Made by a program: the position numbers and the translations under genes. From an uncultured Christensenellaceae bacterium (lineage in GTDB: Bacteria > Bacillota > Clostridia > Christensenellales > UBA3700), in NCBI GenBank assembly GCA_944381325.1, contig CALWKS010000001.1, forward strand, positions 434,001-498,000: DNA of 64,000 bases, given 5' to 3'. The notes under the pieces were generated by a model. The model had not been told where the DNA came from, made no database searches, and was given only the letters and a program-made list of their open reading frames with translations. Positions 17,713 through 25,679 of this stretch are shown piece by piece (position 1 is the stretch's first letter; each line of letters begins with the position of its first letter).

Positions 17713-18552
17713 ATGAAAAAAATCCTTACGGTCTTAATATTGATTGCGGCTATATGTCTGCTCAGCACAGGCACGGTTTTTGCCGACACTTCAACGTCTC
17801 AGACCTTTTATATCGCCAACGAAAACATCACGGTTTATGTTGTGTCCAACAACGCTTATCAGCCTGCGTTTGTGATACCCAAGAGCTACTACTTCCGCAC
17901 TCTGTCAGCAAACGGAGAATACACGGCGATAGTGTACAATAAGAATACAGACAACTCTGTGTCTCTCTATGTAACAACTGCCGATCTGAACTCAAAAGCG
18001 TCCGTTACGAAAGATAACGTAAACGACGACAATGCGTATTACGGAATTGCTATTGCCAACGCAAAGCCTAATGAAACGACTGAAGACGGAAAAGACGTGT
18101 GGTTTTACAACCCAGGCACTCTTACTCAAGAAAGCAAAAGCTCTTATACAACTATAAACAACATTCTCGGTGCATATCAATACGGCAACACTTCTTATTT
18201 TTCTGCAATAGTTACCGTAAGTTCTCAGACCAAAGTGCTGCTTTACAAGGCAATCGACACCAACAACCCCAGCTTCACGCTTGCGTCGATACCTCTTCAC
18301 CAGATAACGATAGACCGCAACAACGCTCAGAACGAAGGCGCTGTCACCACTCCCGATGACGGCAACTCAGGCTCGACTCAGAACAACGTCATCCGCAACG
18401 TTATGATAGCCGTCATCTGCATTCTCTGCGTATTGGTCATCTTCCTTATCTTCCGTCCCACAAAGAACGCTAAAAACCGTTACGAGATGGAAAACCGTGA
18501 AAACGCCGAAGACAACAGATACGACAACAACGGTTATTCAGACCGCCGTTAA
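17713..18552 (+). CDS. Secreted protein with a C-terminal membrane anchor, unknown function
   Basis: A 279-residue protein. ATG 17713 has AAGGAG seven bases upstream; a TTG two codons earlier is less likely. A signal peptide (residues 1-24, ending near TVFA) is followed by about 190 exported residues rich in Thr, Asn, Ser and Tyr with beta-strand pattern, a low-complexity linker with DDGNSGSTQ, one membrane helix near 229-248 (VMIAVICILCVLVIFLIF) and a charged Asn/Glu/Arg tail inside the cell. I recognise no family. It is the only plus-strand gene inside the phage cassette limits and its last four bases overlap the end of the convergent regulator gene. It could be a host gene or a phage-carried surface gene. 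Confidence 0.65.
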   Translation: MKKILTVLILIAAICLLSTGTVFADTSTSQTFYIANENITVYVVSNNAYQPAFVIPKSYYFRTLSANGEYTAIVYNKNTDNSVSLYVTTADLNSKASVTKDNVNDDNAYYGIAIANAKPNETTEDGKDVWFYNPGTLTQESKSSYTTINNILGAYQYGNTSYFSAIVTVSSQTKVLLYKAIDTNNPSFTLASIPLHQITIDRNNAQNEGAVTTPDDGNSGSTQNNVIRNVMIAVICILCVLVIFLIFRPTKNAKNRYEMENRENAEDNRYDNNGYSDRR

Positions 18553-19127
18553 TCTACGCAGCTTATTACCGCCGCCCTCTTGTCTCCGAGAAGGAGACCT
18601 GCGGCAACCGCGTCTTCGAGGCGCACTCTGATTTTTTTACAATCTGACAATCTACCCGCGCGGCCAAAAACGTCCGCGCCTTTTTTTATCTGCAGATAAT
18701 AATCTCCTATCAGCACGTCCTTTGAATATCTTTCTTCAAACCACTTTTCGTCATACCCCTGTGCTTTAAGAGCAATGGCAGCTTTTTTAAGCCCTTCAGC
18801 ATACCAACGGAAAGTGCTGCGCTTTGAATAATTGAGTCTTGTCGCAATATCTTCCATACTTATATTGAAATGCGATCTCATATAGAGAATATTTGCATTC
18901 TTAAGCGGCAATTTCTCAAGAAATCTGTCCACAAGCACTTTTGCATTTATATAGCTCTCAGCTCTCATGTTGCAGTCAATCATTTTCTGCACAAGCTCAA
19001 GCGTATTCTCGCAATAAAATCCTGAAGAAGCCAAAGACGAACACGTCTGATTACATGCCGCGACTGCTCTCGGCAGTCTCCTGTAAGCGGCAATTATCGC
19101 CTCTGTCCAACAAATCATATTTTCCAT
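18549..19127 (-). CDS. HTH regulator, sigma-70 region 4-like, of the phage cassette
   Basis: A 192-residue protein. Residues about 75-115 (KNANILYMRSHFNISMEDI, then ATRLNYSKRSTFRWYAEG) have the form of a helix-turn-helix like sigma region 4 and phage late-gene activators such as the ArpU group. The N-terminus is helical with several Cys; the C-terminal 60 residues are basic at the end. It is the first gene of the cassette, and the terminase operon that follows lacks a good promoter, so I infer that this protein activates it. The start has GGAGG, a good promoter and, upstream, a LexA-like box. An alternative is a small-terminase role, because it would supply the HTH missing at 16.1 kb. Confidence 0.55.
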   Translation of the reverse strand: MENMICWTEAIIAAYRRLPRAVAACNQTCSSLASSGFYCENTLELVQKMIDCNMRAESYINAKVLVDRFLEKLPLKNANILYMRSHFNISMEDIATRLNYSKRSTFRWYAEGLKKAAIALKAQGYDEKWFEERYSKDVLIGDYYLQIKKGADVFGRAGRLSDCKKIRVRLEDAVAAGLLLGDKRAAVISCVD

Positions 19128-19145
19128 AGCCTACCTCCGCAATTC

Positions 19146-19174
19146 AGTATAAATCCTGTAACCCTTCAAATCAA
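19146..19174 (-). promoter_or_regulatory. Promoter of the cassette regulator gene
   Basis: TTGATT (19169-19174) and TATACT (19146-19151) are 17 bases apart, giving a leader of about 12 bases before the ATG at 19127. Confidence 0.65.
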
Positions 19175-19193
19175 TCTTGAGTGCCAATATTTA

Positions 19194-19207
19194 TGAACGT
19201 TTGTTCG
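19194..19207. promoter_or_regulatory. Candidate LexA (SOS) box
   Basis: On the minus strand the site reads CGAACAAACGTTCA. It fits the Gram-positive LexA consensus GAAC-RNRY-GTTY at every defined position. It lies within a second possible promoter (TTGAGA, 18 bases, CATAAA) and 20 bases upstream of the -35 box of the promoter at 19146-19174. Damage-induced control of the phage cassette is therefore likely, but this rests on a single site. Confidence 0.6.
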
Positions 19208-19437
19208 TATTTTTCTCAATGATAAAACATAAAATTAACCACTATGTGTCATATAATCATAAAATCAACAGATTTTTTAATGAAAGAAGCGACAAAAATG
19301 TGAACACAATGTAAAGCGGAATGAATTTAAATCAAACTTTTTATATTAAATCAGATTATAAGAACGGATAAAGAATATATTCTCTTTTCTCCGACAACTC
19401 GCATACTTATCATTTCAGTATATCAATATATATGGGC
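19208..19437. other. AT-rich intergenic region
   Basis: No gene or conserved RNA seen. It is markedly A+T rich and separates the phage cassette from the RluA-type gene. No direct repeat typical of an attachment site was found by eye. Confidence 0.4.
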
Positions 19438-19467
19438 ATAAAAAAACGACCCCGTTTAAGGGGTCGG
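19438..19467 (-). terminator. Terminator of the pseudouridine synthase operon
   Basis: CGACCCC pairs with GGGGTCG (19447-19453 with 19460-19466) and is followed on the minus strand by a long T run. It ends the unit ileS-methyltransferase-pseudouridine synthase. Confidence 0.8.
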
Positions 19468-19483
19468 AATTCATATCAACTTA

Positions 19484-20266
19484 TTATTTTTTGTCTTCCG
19501 TTTTAGCGAAGTCTATGTAGTTTTTCATATTGCCGTAAGGGTCGGATACTGCCGCAAAGTTCAGATATCTGCCCAGCTCGAACGCCTTCCACGGAGAAAC
19601 GTCCTCAGGAGGATATGAGATATAAGCAAGTCTCTCACCCGTTGTGGGATGAGTAAATCTGAGGACTGAAGACCACAATGCGAGATTGTGCTTTAAAGTG
19701 CGCTTGTCAGCGCCGTATTTAGCGTCTGCGAAAAGCGGAGTGCCATTGAAAGACATCTGCGCGCGTATCTGGTGTGATCTGCCCGTAATCAAGTCGACCT
19801 TGACAAGTGCGAAGTCGTTTTTAGTAGCCAGCACATGATATTCAAGTTCAGCCTTTTTCGCACCTTCAGTCATCATAGGTACGATTTCAACAGTGTTGGT
19901 CTTTTCGTTCTTCTTGAGATAATGCGTGAGCGCACCGACGGGTTGCTTAGGTACGCCGCAGGTTACGCAGAGATATTTCTTTTCAAAGTCTCCGCTTTTG
20001 ATTGCGTCGCAAAGTCTTTCAGCAGATTTTGACGTGCGAGCAAAGACCATAAGACCGCCCGTAGGTCTGTCCAGTCTGTGAACGAGACCGACGTAAACGT
20101 TACCAGGCTTATTGTATTTGTGTTTGATATATTCCTTGACGACGGAAAGCATATCGGGATCTCCCGAAGCGTCCGCCTGAGACGGAACGTTCTGCGGCTT
20201 TATCACAACGATTATCTGATTGTCCTCATAGACCACGTTGAGATCCTTATATCCGAAATCGGTCAT
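19484..20266 (-). CDS. RluA-family RNA pseudouridine synthase
   Basis: A 260-residue enzyme converting specific uridines in rRNA or tRNA to pseudouridine. VHRLDRPTGGLMVFAR near residue 70 contains the catalytic Asp of the RluA family, with GRSHQIRAQM near 160 and FADAKYGAD near 175 as further family motifs. No N-terminal S4 domain is present, so it resembles the short RluA/YlyB-like members; the target base is not known. Start ATG 20266 follows a GGAGG site and lies inside the end of the upstream methyltransferase gene (four-base overlap). Confidence 0.85.
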   Translation of the reverse strand: MTDFGYKDLNVVYEDNQIIVVIKPQNVPSQADASGDPDMLSVVKEYIKHKYNKPGNVYVGLVHRLDRPTGGLMVFARTSKSAERLCDAIKSGDFEKKYLCVTCGVPKQPVGALTHYLKKNEKTNTVEIVPMMTEGAKKAELEYHVLATKNDFALVKVDLITGRSHQIRAQMSFNGTPLFADAKYGADKRTLKHNLALWSSVLRFTHPTTGERLAYISYPPEDVSPWKAFELGRYLNFAAVSDPYGNMKNYIDFAKTEDKK

Positions 20267-21126
20267 TTTATCCTCCAAAGTCCGCTGCATCCGCAGGGCA
20301 AAATTATATTTTCATCGGTAGGAAGTCCCAGTTCGTAAGACTCGAAGACTCCTCCCTTTTCTTTCAGGCATAGCCTGAGAATATTTTCCGTTACCGTAGG
20401 CTGAAGACCCGTGGTATATGAATTGATAAGCACGAAAAGCGGCTTATCCGACAACAGTTTTACGCACTCCTTGACAAAGTCGAAAAGGTTTTCTTCAAGC
20501 TTCCAGACCTCGCCGTTAACTCCCCTGCCGTATGACGGAGGATCCATGATTATAGCGTCGTAAGTATTGCCGCGGCGCTGTTCTCTCGCAACGAATTTTG
20601 AGCAGTCGTCTACAATATAACGTATTCTGTCGCCTGGGATCTCAGAGAGCTTCGCGTTCTCTTTTGCTCTGTCGACCATAGCTTTCGCCGCGTCTACGTG
20701 GGTAACGAACGCGCCCGCCTTTGCACAGGCGACGGTTGCGCCGCCCGTATACGCAAACAGATTGAGAACTTTTATCTCTCTGTTCTCGCTCTCGATGAGC
20801 TTTTGCATTATATCCCAGTTTACCGCCTGTTCAGGGAAAAGACCGGTATGCTTGAAGCCCATAAGCTTAAGTGAAAACTTAAGCCCGTTCCTGCCTATCG
20901 TGAAGTTCTCAGGCACGTTGCCTTTATACTGCCAGCTTCCGCCGCCGCTCGAAGAGCGCTTATATACGGCGTTTATGCCTTTATATGCGGCAAGCCTGCT
21001 CTGTTCGTGCCAGATTATCTGCGGATCGGGGCGCAGGAGCACCAGCTTGCCCCAGCGTTCGAGTTTCATTCCGTCGCCGGTGGCAAGTATGCGGTAATCC
21101 TTCCAACCCTCTGCTACGCGTATCAC
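20263..21126 (-). CDS. SAM-dependent methyltransferase, RlmI-like
   Basis: A 287-residue class I methyltransferase related to the catalytic part of RlmI-type rRNA cytosine methyltransferases. NLFAYTGGATVACAKAGA near residue 121 is the SAM-binding loop, THVDAAKAMVDRAKEN near 140 the acidic loop and IMDPPSYGRG near 187 the catalytic DPPSY motif. The N-terminal PUA domain of RlmI is missing. Its start is GTG at 21126, one base after the ileS stop, so it is coupled to ileS. rRNA is the likely substrate by family, but the position modified is not known. Confidence 0.75.
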   Translation of the reverse strand: MIRVAEGWKDYRILATGDGMKLERWGKLVLLRPDPQIIWHEQSRLAAYKGINAVYKRSSSGGGSWQYKGNVPENFTIGRNGLKFSLKLMGFKHTGLFPEQAVNWDIMQKLIESENREIKVLNLFAYTGGATVACAKAGAFVTHVDAAKAMVDRAKENAKLSEIPGDRIRYIVDDCSKFVAREQRRGNTYDAIIMDPPSYGRGVNGEVWKLEENLFDFVKECVKLLSDKPLFVLINSYTTGLQPTVTENILRLCLKEKGGVFESYELGLPTDENIILPCGCSGLWRIK

Positions 21127-21127
21127 G

Positions 21128-24100
21128 TTATGCCTTTTTAACGACGAGAGTTACTTTTTCGCCGTTGATATCCCATTCTTTGGTGTATCCTTCAAACAGA
21201 CCGTTGACCAGCTTATCGCAAAGAACGTCGCTTCTTATGCTCTTATCGTTTTCAAGAACTCTTGCGCTGTCTCCTTCAGCCTTATAGCCCACTTCGATAT
21301 GGTCTACGACCTCGAAGCCCGCTTCTTTTCTCATCGTCTGCAGTTTGGATACGAGTTCTCTTGCGATACCTTCGTCGATAAGTTCGGGAGTGAGTGTGGT
21401 GTCGATAACGACTGTCATTCCGTTCTCGCTCTCAACGCTGTAACCGATCTTGTTTACGGGGTTGATGAGGAGATCTTCTTCAGCAAGCTCTATGGTCGCG
21501 CCGTCAGCTTCGAACGAATAAACCTTGCCTGCTCTTACGCGCTCAACGATTTCATGAGCGTTTTCGCATGAAGACAGGTACTGTCTTATAGCATTTAGGT
21601 GCTTGCCGTACTTGGGACCGAGGGTCTTGAGTTGCGGCTTGAGCTCGTAAGTTATAAACTTGCTGCTGTCCTTTTCGAGCGCAACTTCTTTGACGTTGAT
21701 CTCGTCTGCGATATACGCAATAACCGACTTGTCGCTGAGCTCTTTATCAGTGAGCACGAACAGCTTTGAAAGCGGCTGTCTGTTCTTGATGTTGACCTTG
21801 TTGCGGCAAGCTCTGCCCAGTGCGACTGCGTGCAGAACGACGTCCATATCGGACTCGAGAGCCTTGTCGATAGCGCTCTTGTCTGCCTCGGGGAAGGTAC
21901 AGAGATGTACGCTTTCAGGCGCGTCTTTGTAGAACGTGCGCACGAGGTTCTGATAAATATTTTCACTCATGAACGGAACGAACGGCGCAAGCAGTTTGCT
22001 CATCGTTACGAGTATATGGTAAAGAGTCGTATAAGCGGCTGCCTTATCGTCGCTCATTTCACTGCCCCAGAAGCGCTCGCGGCTTCTTCTGACGTACCAG
22101 TTGGACAGGTTGTCGGTGAACTCTTCTATTGCCCTCGCAGATTCAGTGATCTTGTATTTTTCAAGGTTTTCGTCAACGGTGGCGACGAGTGTGTTCAGGT
22201 TCGAAAGCGCCCATCTGTCTATCTGAGACAGCTTGCAATCCTTGAGATTGTACTTGCGCGGATCGTACTTGTCTATCTCTGCATAGAGTACGAAGAATGA
22301 ATAGGTATTCCACAGCGTACCCATAAACTTGCGCTGAGCTTCAGAAACGTTTTCAGCGCTGAAACGCGACGGCAGCCACGGAGCGGACGAGCTGTAGAAA
22401 TACCATCTTACAGCGTCTGCGCCCTGCTTGTCGAGAACGCTCCACGGGTCTACAACGTTGCCCTTATGCTTGGACATCTTGATACCGTTCTTGTCGTTTA
22501 CGTGTCCGAGGACGATACAGTTCTTGAACGGAGCGCGGTCGAATATAAGCGTAGAAACCGCAAGCAGCGTATAGAACCAACCTCTCGTCTGGTCTACCGC
22601 CTCAGAAATAAAGTCCGCTGGGAACTGACTTTCGAATATATCCTTGTTCTCAAACGGATAGTGCCACTGAGCGAACGGCATGCTTCCGCTGTCGTACCAG
22701 CAGTCCATGACCTCAGGCGTACGCTTCATCTTGCCGCCGCACTTGGGGCATTTGAAGGTGATCGGGTCGAGATAAGGTTTGTGCAGTTCGATATCCCCGT
22801 CAATGCCTGCAAGCTCTTTAAGTTCAGCCTTGCTGCCTACCACGTGCATTTCGCCGCAGTCTTCGCATATCCATATCGGGAGCGGAGTGCCCCAGTATCT
22901 TTCTCTTGAGATACCCCAGTCGATAACGTTTTCAAGGAAGTTGCCCATACGGCCTGTGCCGATCGTGGGAGGCATCCAGTTGACGGTAGCGTTGTTTTTA
23001 AGCAGTCTATCTCTGACCTCTGTCATCTTGATAAACCAGGTGCTTCTCGCATAATAAAGCAACGGAGTATCGCAACGCCAGCAGAACGGATAGCTGTGCT
23101 CGAACATAAGTTCTTTGAACAGCAGTCCCTTCTCTTTGAGTTTGTCTATGACCAGCTTATCGCCGTCCTTGACGAAAATGCCTTCGAGGTCTCCCGTCTC
23201 TTTTGTGAACTTACCTCTGTCGTCTACCATCTGGACGAAAGGCAGATTGTAATTTCTTCCTACGTTGGCGTCGTCTTCACCGAAAGCGGGCGCGATGTGA
23301 ACAACACCGCTGCCGTCCGTCAGCGTAACGTAATTGTCGCAAGTAACGTAGAACGCCTTTTTATCGCCCTTGTAGAAGTCGAAAAGCGGGATATACTCCT
23401 CTCTTTCGTATCCCTTACCCTTTCTTGTTTCGAGAACTTCGTAGTTTTCGAAAAGGCTGGGAGCGAGCGCCGCCGCAAGCACGTAGATCTCACCGTCTTC
23501 TGCTTTAATCTTTACGTAATCTTCGTCGGGGTTCATACAAAGCGCGACGTTGGACGGAAGAGTCCACGGCGTAGTCGTCCAGGCAAGGAAATATCCCTCA
23601 GAATTCTTTATCTTGAACTTGACGAATATAGACTTTTCTTTGACCGTCTTATATCCCTGCGCAACTTCGTGAGAAGAAAGAGCCGTTCCGCAACGGGGGC
23701 AGTAAGGAACGATCTTATGACCTTTGTAAAGAAGACCCGCTTCTGCGATCTTCTTGAGCGCCCACCATTCGGATTCGATATAATTGTCGTCGTAGGTAAT
23801 GTAAGGATGCTCCATATCCACCCAGTAGCCTACGCGTTCAGACATTCTCTCCCACTCGCCTTTATATTTCCAGACGCTCTCTTTGCATTTCTGAATAAAA
23901 GGCTCGATACCGTACTTTTCGATATCCTGCTTGCCGTCCATATTGAGGGTCTTTTCTACCTCGAGTTCGACGGGCAGACCGTGGGTATCCCAGCCTGCTT
24001 TGCGCAGAACGTAGTAGCCTTTCATCGTCTTGTAACGCGGAATGATATCCTTCATTACACGCGTAAGGATATGACCGATATGGGGCTTGCCGTTGGCGGT

Positions 24101-24244
24101 CGGGGGTCCGTCGTAGAACGAGAACGAAGGCTTACCTTCGTTCAGTTTAACGCTTTTTTCAAAGATTTCGTTTTCCTTCCAGAAATCGAGGACCTCTTTT
24201 TCTCTTGAGCAGAAATCGAGGCTCGAGCTTACTTGTTTATACAT
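21128..24244 (-). CDS. ileS: Isoleucyl-tRNA synthetase
   Basis: A 1038-residue class I synthetase that charges tRNA-Ile. Visible are the HIGH motif in PPTANGKPHIGHILTR near residue 46, the CP1 editing domain with TTPWTLPSN near 225, WFIKMT near 405, the KMSKS motif in GIKMSKHKGNVV near 590, and an anticodon-binding domain from about 680. The length above 1000 and the PPTANGKPHIGH form point to the eukaryote-like (type 2) IleS group, which is usually less sensitive to mupirocin. This is family knowledge, not shown here. It starts 24 bases after the CorC-type gene, and no T-box leader precedes it, so expression probably depends on the upstream promoter. Confidence 0.92.
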   Translation of the reverse strand: MYKQVSSSLDFCSREKEVLDFWKENEIFEKSVKLNEGKPSFSFYDGPPTANGKPHIGHILTRVMKDIIPRYKTMKGYYVLRKAGWDTHGLPVELEVEKTLNMDGKQDIEKYGIEPFIQKCKESVWKYKGEWERMSERVGYWVDMEHPYITYDDNYIESEWWALKKIAEAGLLYKGHKIVPYCPRCGTALSSHEVAQGYKTVKEKSIFVKFKIKNSEGYFLAWTTTPWTLPSNVALCMNPDEDYVKIKAEDGEIYVLAAALAPSLFENYEVLETRKGKGYEREEYIPLFDFYKGDKKAFYVTCDNYVTLTDGSGVVHIAPAFGEDDANVGRNYNLPFVQMVDDRGKFTKETGDLEGIFVKDGDKLVIDKLKEKGLLFKELMFEHSYPFCWRCDTPLLYYARSTWFIKMTEVRDRLLKNNATVNWMPPTIGTGRMGNFLENVIDWGISRERYWGTPLPIWICEDCGEMHVVGSKAELKELAGIDGDIELHKPYLDPITFKCPKCGGKMKRTPEVMDCWYDSGSMPFAQWHYPFENKDIFESQFPADFISEAVDQTRGWFYTLLAVSTLIFDRAPFKNCIVLGHVNDKNGIKMSKHKGNVVDPWSVLDKQGADAVRWYFYSSSAPWLPSRFSAENVSEAQRKFMGTLWNTYSFFVLYAEIDKYDPRKYNLKDCKLSQIDRWALSNLNTLVATVDENLEKYKITESARAIEEFTDNLSNWYVRRSRERFWGSEMSDDKAAAYTTLYHILVTMSKLLAPFVPFMSENIYQNLVRTFYKDAPESVHLCTFPEADKSAIDKALESDMDVVLHAVALGRACRNKVNIKNRQPLSKLFVLTDKELSDKSVIAYIADEINVKEVALEKDSSKFITYELKPQLKTLGPKYGKHLNAIRQYLSSCENAHEIVERVRAGKVYSFEADGATIELAEEDLLINPVNKIGYSVESENGMTVVIDTTLTPELIDEGIARELVSKLQTMRKEAGFEVVDHIEVGYKAEGDSARVLENDKSIRSDVLCDKLVNGLFEGYTKEWDINGEKVTLVVKKA

Positions 24245-24268
24245 TTTATCCTCCGTTTTCGGAAAATT

Positions 24269-25540
24269 TTATTCCTCGTCTTGGTTTTCTTCGCGCGGAG
24301 ATACGACTACCTCGCACTCAGATATTTTCATATGTTCCGTCTTATTGACGGTGATAGTCAGATTTTCGAATTCTATCGAATCGCCCACCTGAGGCACCTG
24401 ACCGAGTTTCATTACCACAAAGCCTGAAAGACCTGTCGCGTCGTATTCTTCCGCATCGTCCTTTATTTCGAAATAATCGAAAAAGTCGATAAGGTTTACG
24501 TCGCCAGCGACGATATATTTGTTTTCGTCTACCTTTCTGAAAGACTCAACCACTCTGTCGTGTTCGTCCCATATGTCTCCGACAAGCTCTTCGAGAATGT
24601 CTTCGAGAGTTACTATACCCAGCGTACCGCCGAACTCGTCGACAACGATCGCGATATGCGTTTTTGCCTTCTGCAGTTTTCTAAGCAGATTTGAGATCTT
24701 TTCAAACGGAGTTGCGTAAATCAAATTGTCTGAAACGACGCCGTTTATCGATTTCGCACCGCTGAGGTATGCGTTGTAAAAGTCCTTTTCGTTGAGCACG
24801 CCGACAATGTTGTCGATGCTGTCTTTGTATACGGGCAGACGGCTGAACCCCGTCTCTTTGAATATGCGTATCACGGTATGCATATCCGTGCCCTGTTTTA
24901 CCGCCTTGACGTCAACTCTCGGAGTGAGGATGTCCACAACGGTAAGATCGTCGAATTCGATCGCAGAACGTATCAGGTCTCCTTCGTACTCGTCTATATT
25001 GCCGCCCGTCTGAGCTTCGTCGACTATCGTGATAAGCTCGTCGTCGGTAATGTTGTCATCGCTCTTCTTCTTGAAGATTTTGTTTATAAGTTTCTGCCAG
25101 AGTCCGAACAGCCAGGTCAGCGGGAACAGGATATAGCAAATTATCTGCACCGCAGAGACCGTAGCGAGAGCGAAATATTCAGGACTTTTCTTTGCTATGG
25201 TCTTGGGAGAAATCTCACCGAAGATAAGAACGCCCACCGTCATTACTACGGTTGAAACCGTGTTGGACACACTCGGATTTGCAATGAGCTTGCCGAACAA
25301 TATAGTTGCAAGCGTCGTAGCCGTGATATTAACGATGTTGTTGCCGATAAGTATCGTGGAAATAAAGCGGTCGAAATTGCTTTCAAGCTTCATAACCCTT
25401 GCGGCGCGCTTGTCTCCGTCCGCAGCGGCGTTTTTGATTTTTATCTTGTTGAGAGAAGAAAACGCTGTCTCGGTTGCAGAAAAGAACGCAGACAGCATTA
25501 TGAGAATAACGATTGCTACAATTAATAAAGGTACTTCCAT
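24269..25540 (-). CDS. CNNM/CBS domain membrane protein (CorC/HlyC family)
   Basis: A 423-residue integral membrane protein. A DUF21 (CNNM) membrane domain with about four helices fills residues 1-140, with ATETAFSSLNKIK near 26 and the Pro in FGEISPKTIAKK near 113. A pair of CBS domains (about 205-330, LTPRVDVKAVK and FGGTLGIVTLEDILEELVGDI) and a CorC_HlyC transporter-associated domain (about 345-420) follow. This family is linked to Mg2+ or Co2+ export or homeostasis. It is the first gene of a likely unit with ileS. The older name hemolysin is misleading. Confidence 0.85.
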   Translation of the reverse strand: MEVPLLIVAIVILIMLSAFFSATETAFSSLNKIKIKNAAADGDKRAARVMKLESNFDRFISTILIGNNIVNITATTLATILFGKLIANPSVSNTVSTVVMTVGVLIFGEISPKTIAKKSPEYFALATVSAVQIICYILFPLTWLFGLWQKLINKIFKKKSDDNITDDELITIVDEAQTGGNIDEYEGDLIRSAIEFDDLTVVDILTPRVDVKAVKQGTDMHTVIRIFKETGFSRLPVYKDSIDNIVGVLNEKDFYNAYLSGAKSINGVVSDNLIYATPFEKISNLLRKLQKAKTHIAIVVDEFGGTLGIVTLEDILEELVGDIWDEHDRVVESFRKVDENKYIVAGDVNLIDFFDYFEIKDDAEEYDATGLSGFVVMKLGQVPQVGDSIEFENLTITVNKTEHMKISECEVVVSPREENQDEE

Positions 25541-25679
25541 ATTTACCCTTTAAAAGGGTCTCCTTGATAATTATTTTATTATATTATACATAACTTTGCG
25601 CGCAATGTAAACAAATTTACAATAAATATATGTTCTCTCAAATACAATCTTGACTTATTTTCAGAGAAAAATACGCGCT

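Larger units (their letters stand above)
7505..19207 (-). mobile_element. Phage-derived head/packaging cassette without integrase or tail module
   Basis: A run of about twelve minus-strand genes gives the order HTH regulator, small-terminase-like protein, large terminase, zinc-ribbon protein, portal, scaffold, major capsid, connector-like proteins and holins. It ends at a 10-pair terminator. Several genes overlap by ATGA, GTGA or TGATG junctions, typical of a coupled phage operon. No integrase, repressor, replication, tail-fibre, tape-measure or endolysin gene and no attachment repeats are seen. It is flanked by the housekeeping genes murG and an RluA-type synthase. A degraded prophage or a gene-transfer-agent-like particle both fit. 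The plus-strand gene at 17713-18552 lies inside these limits and may not belong to it. Confidence 0.7.

Noticed and set aside
23096..24208. Plus-strand open frame of 370 codons opposite ileS
   Set aside because: Shadow of ileS; no start site signals and low-complexity composition typical of antisense frames.
24245..24268. T-box leader before ileS
   Set aside because: Only 24 bases separate ileS from the upstream gene.
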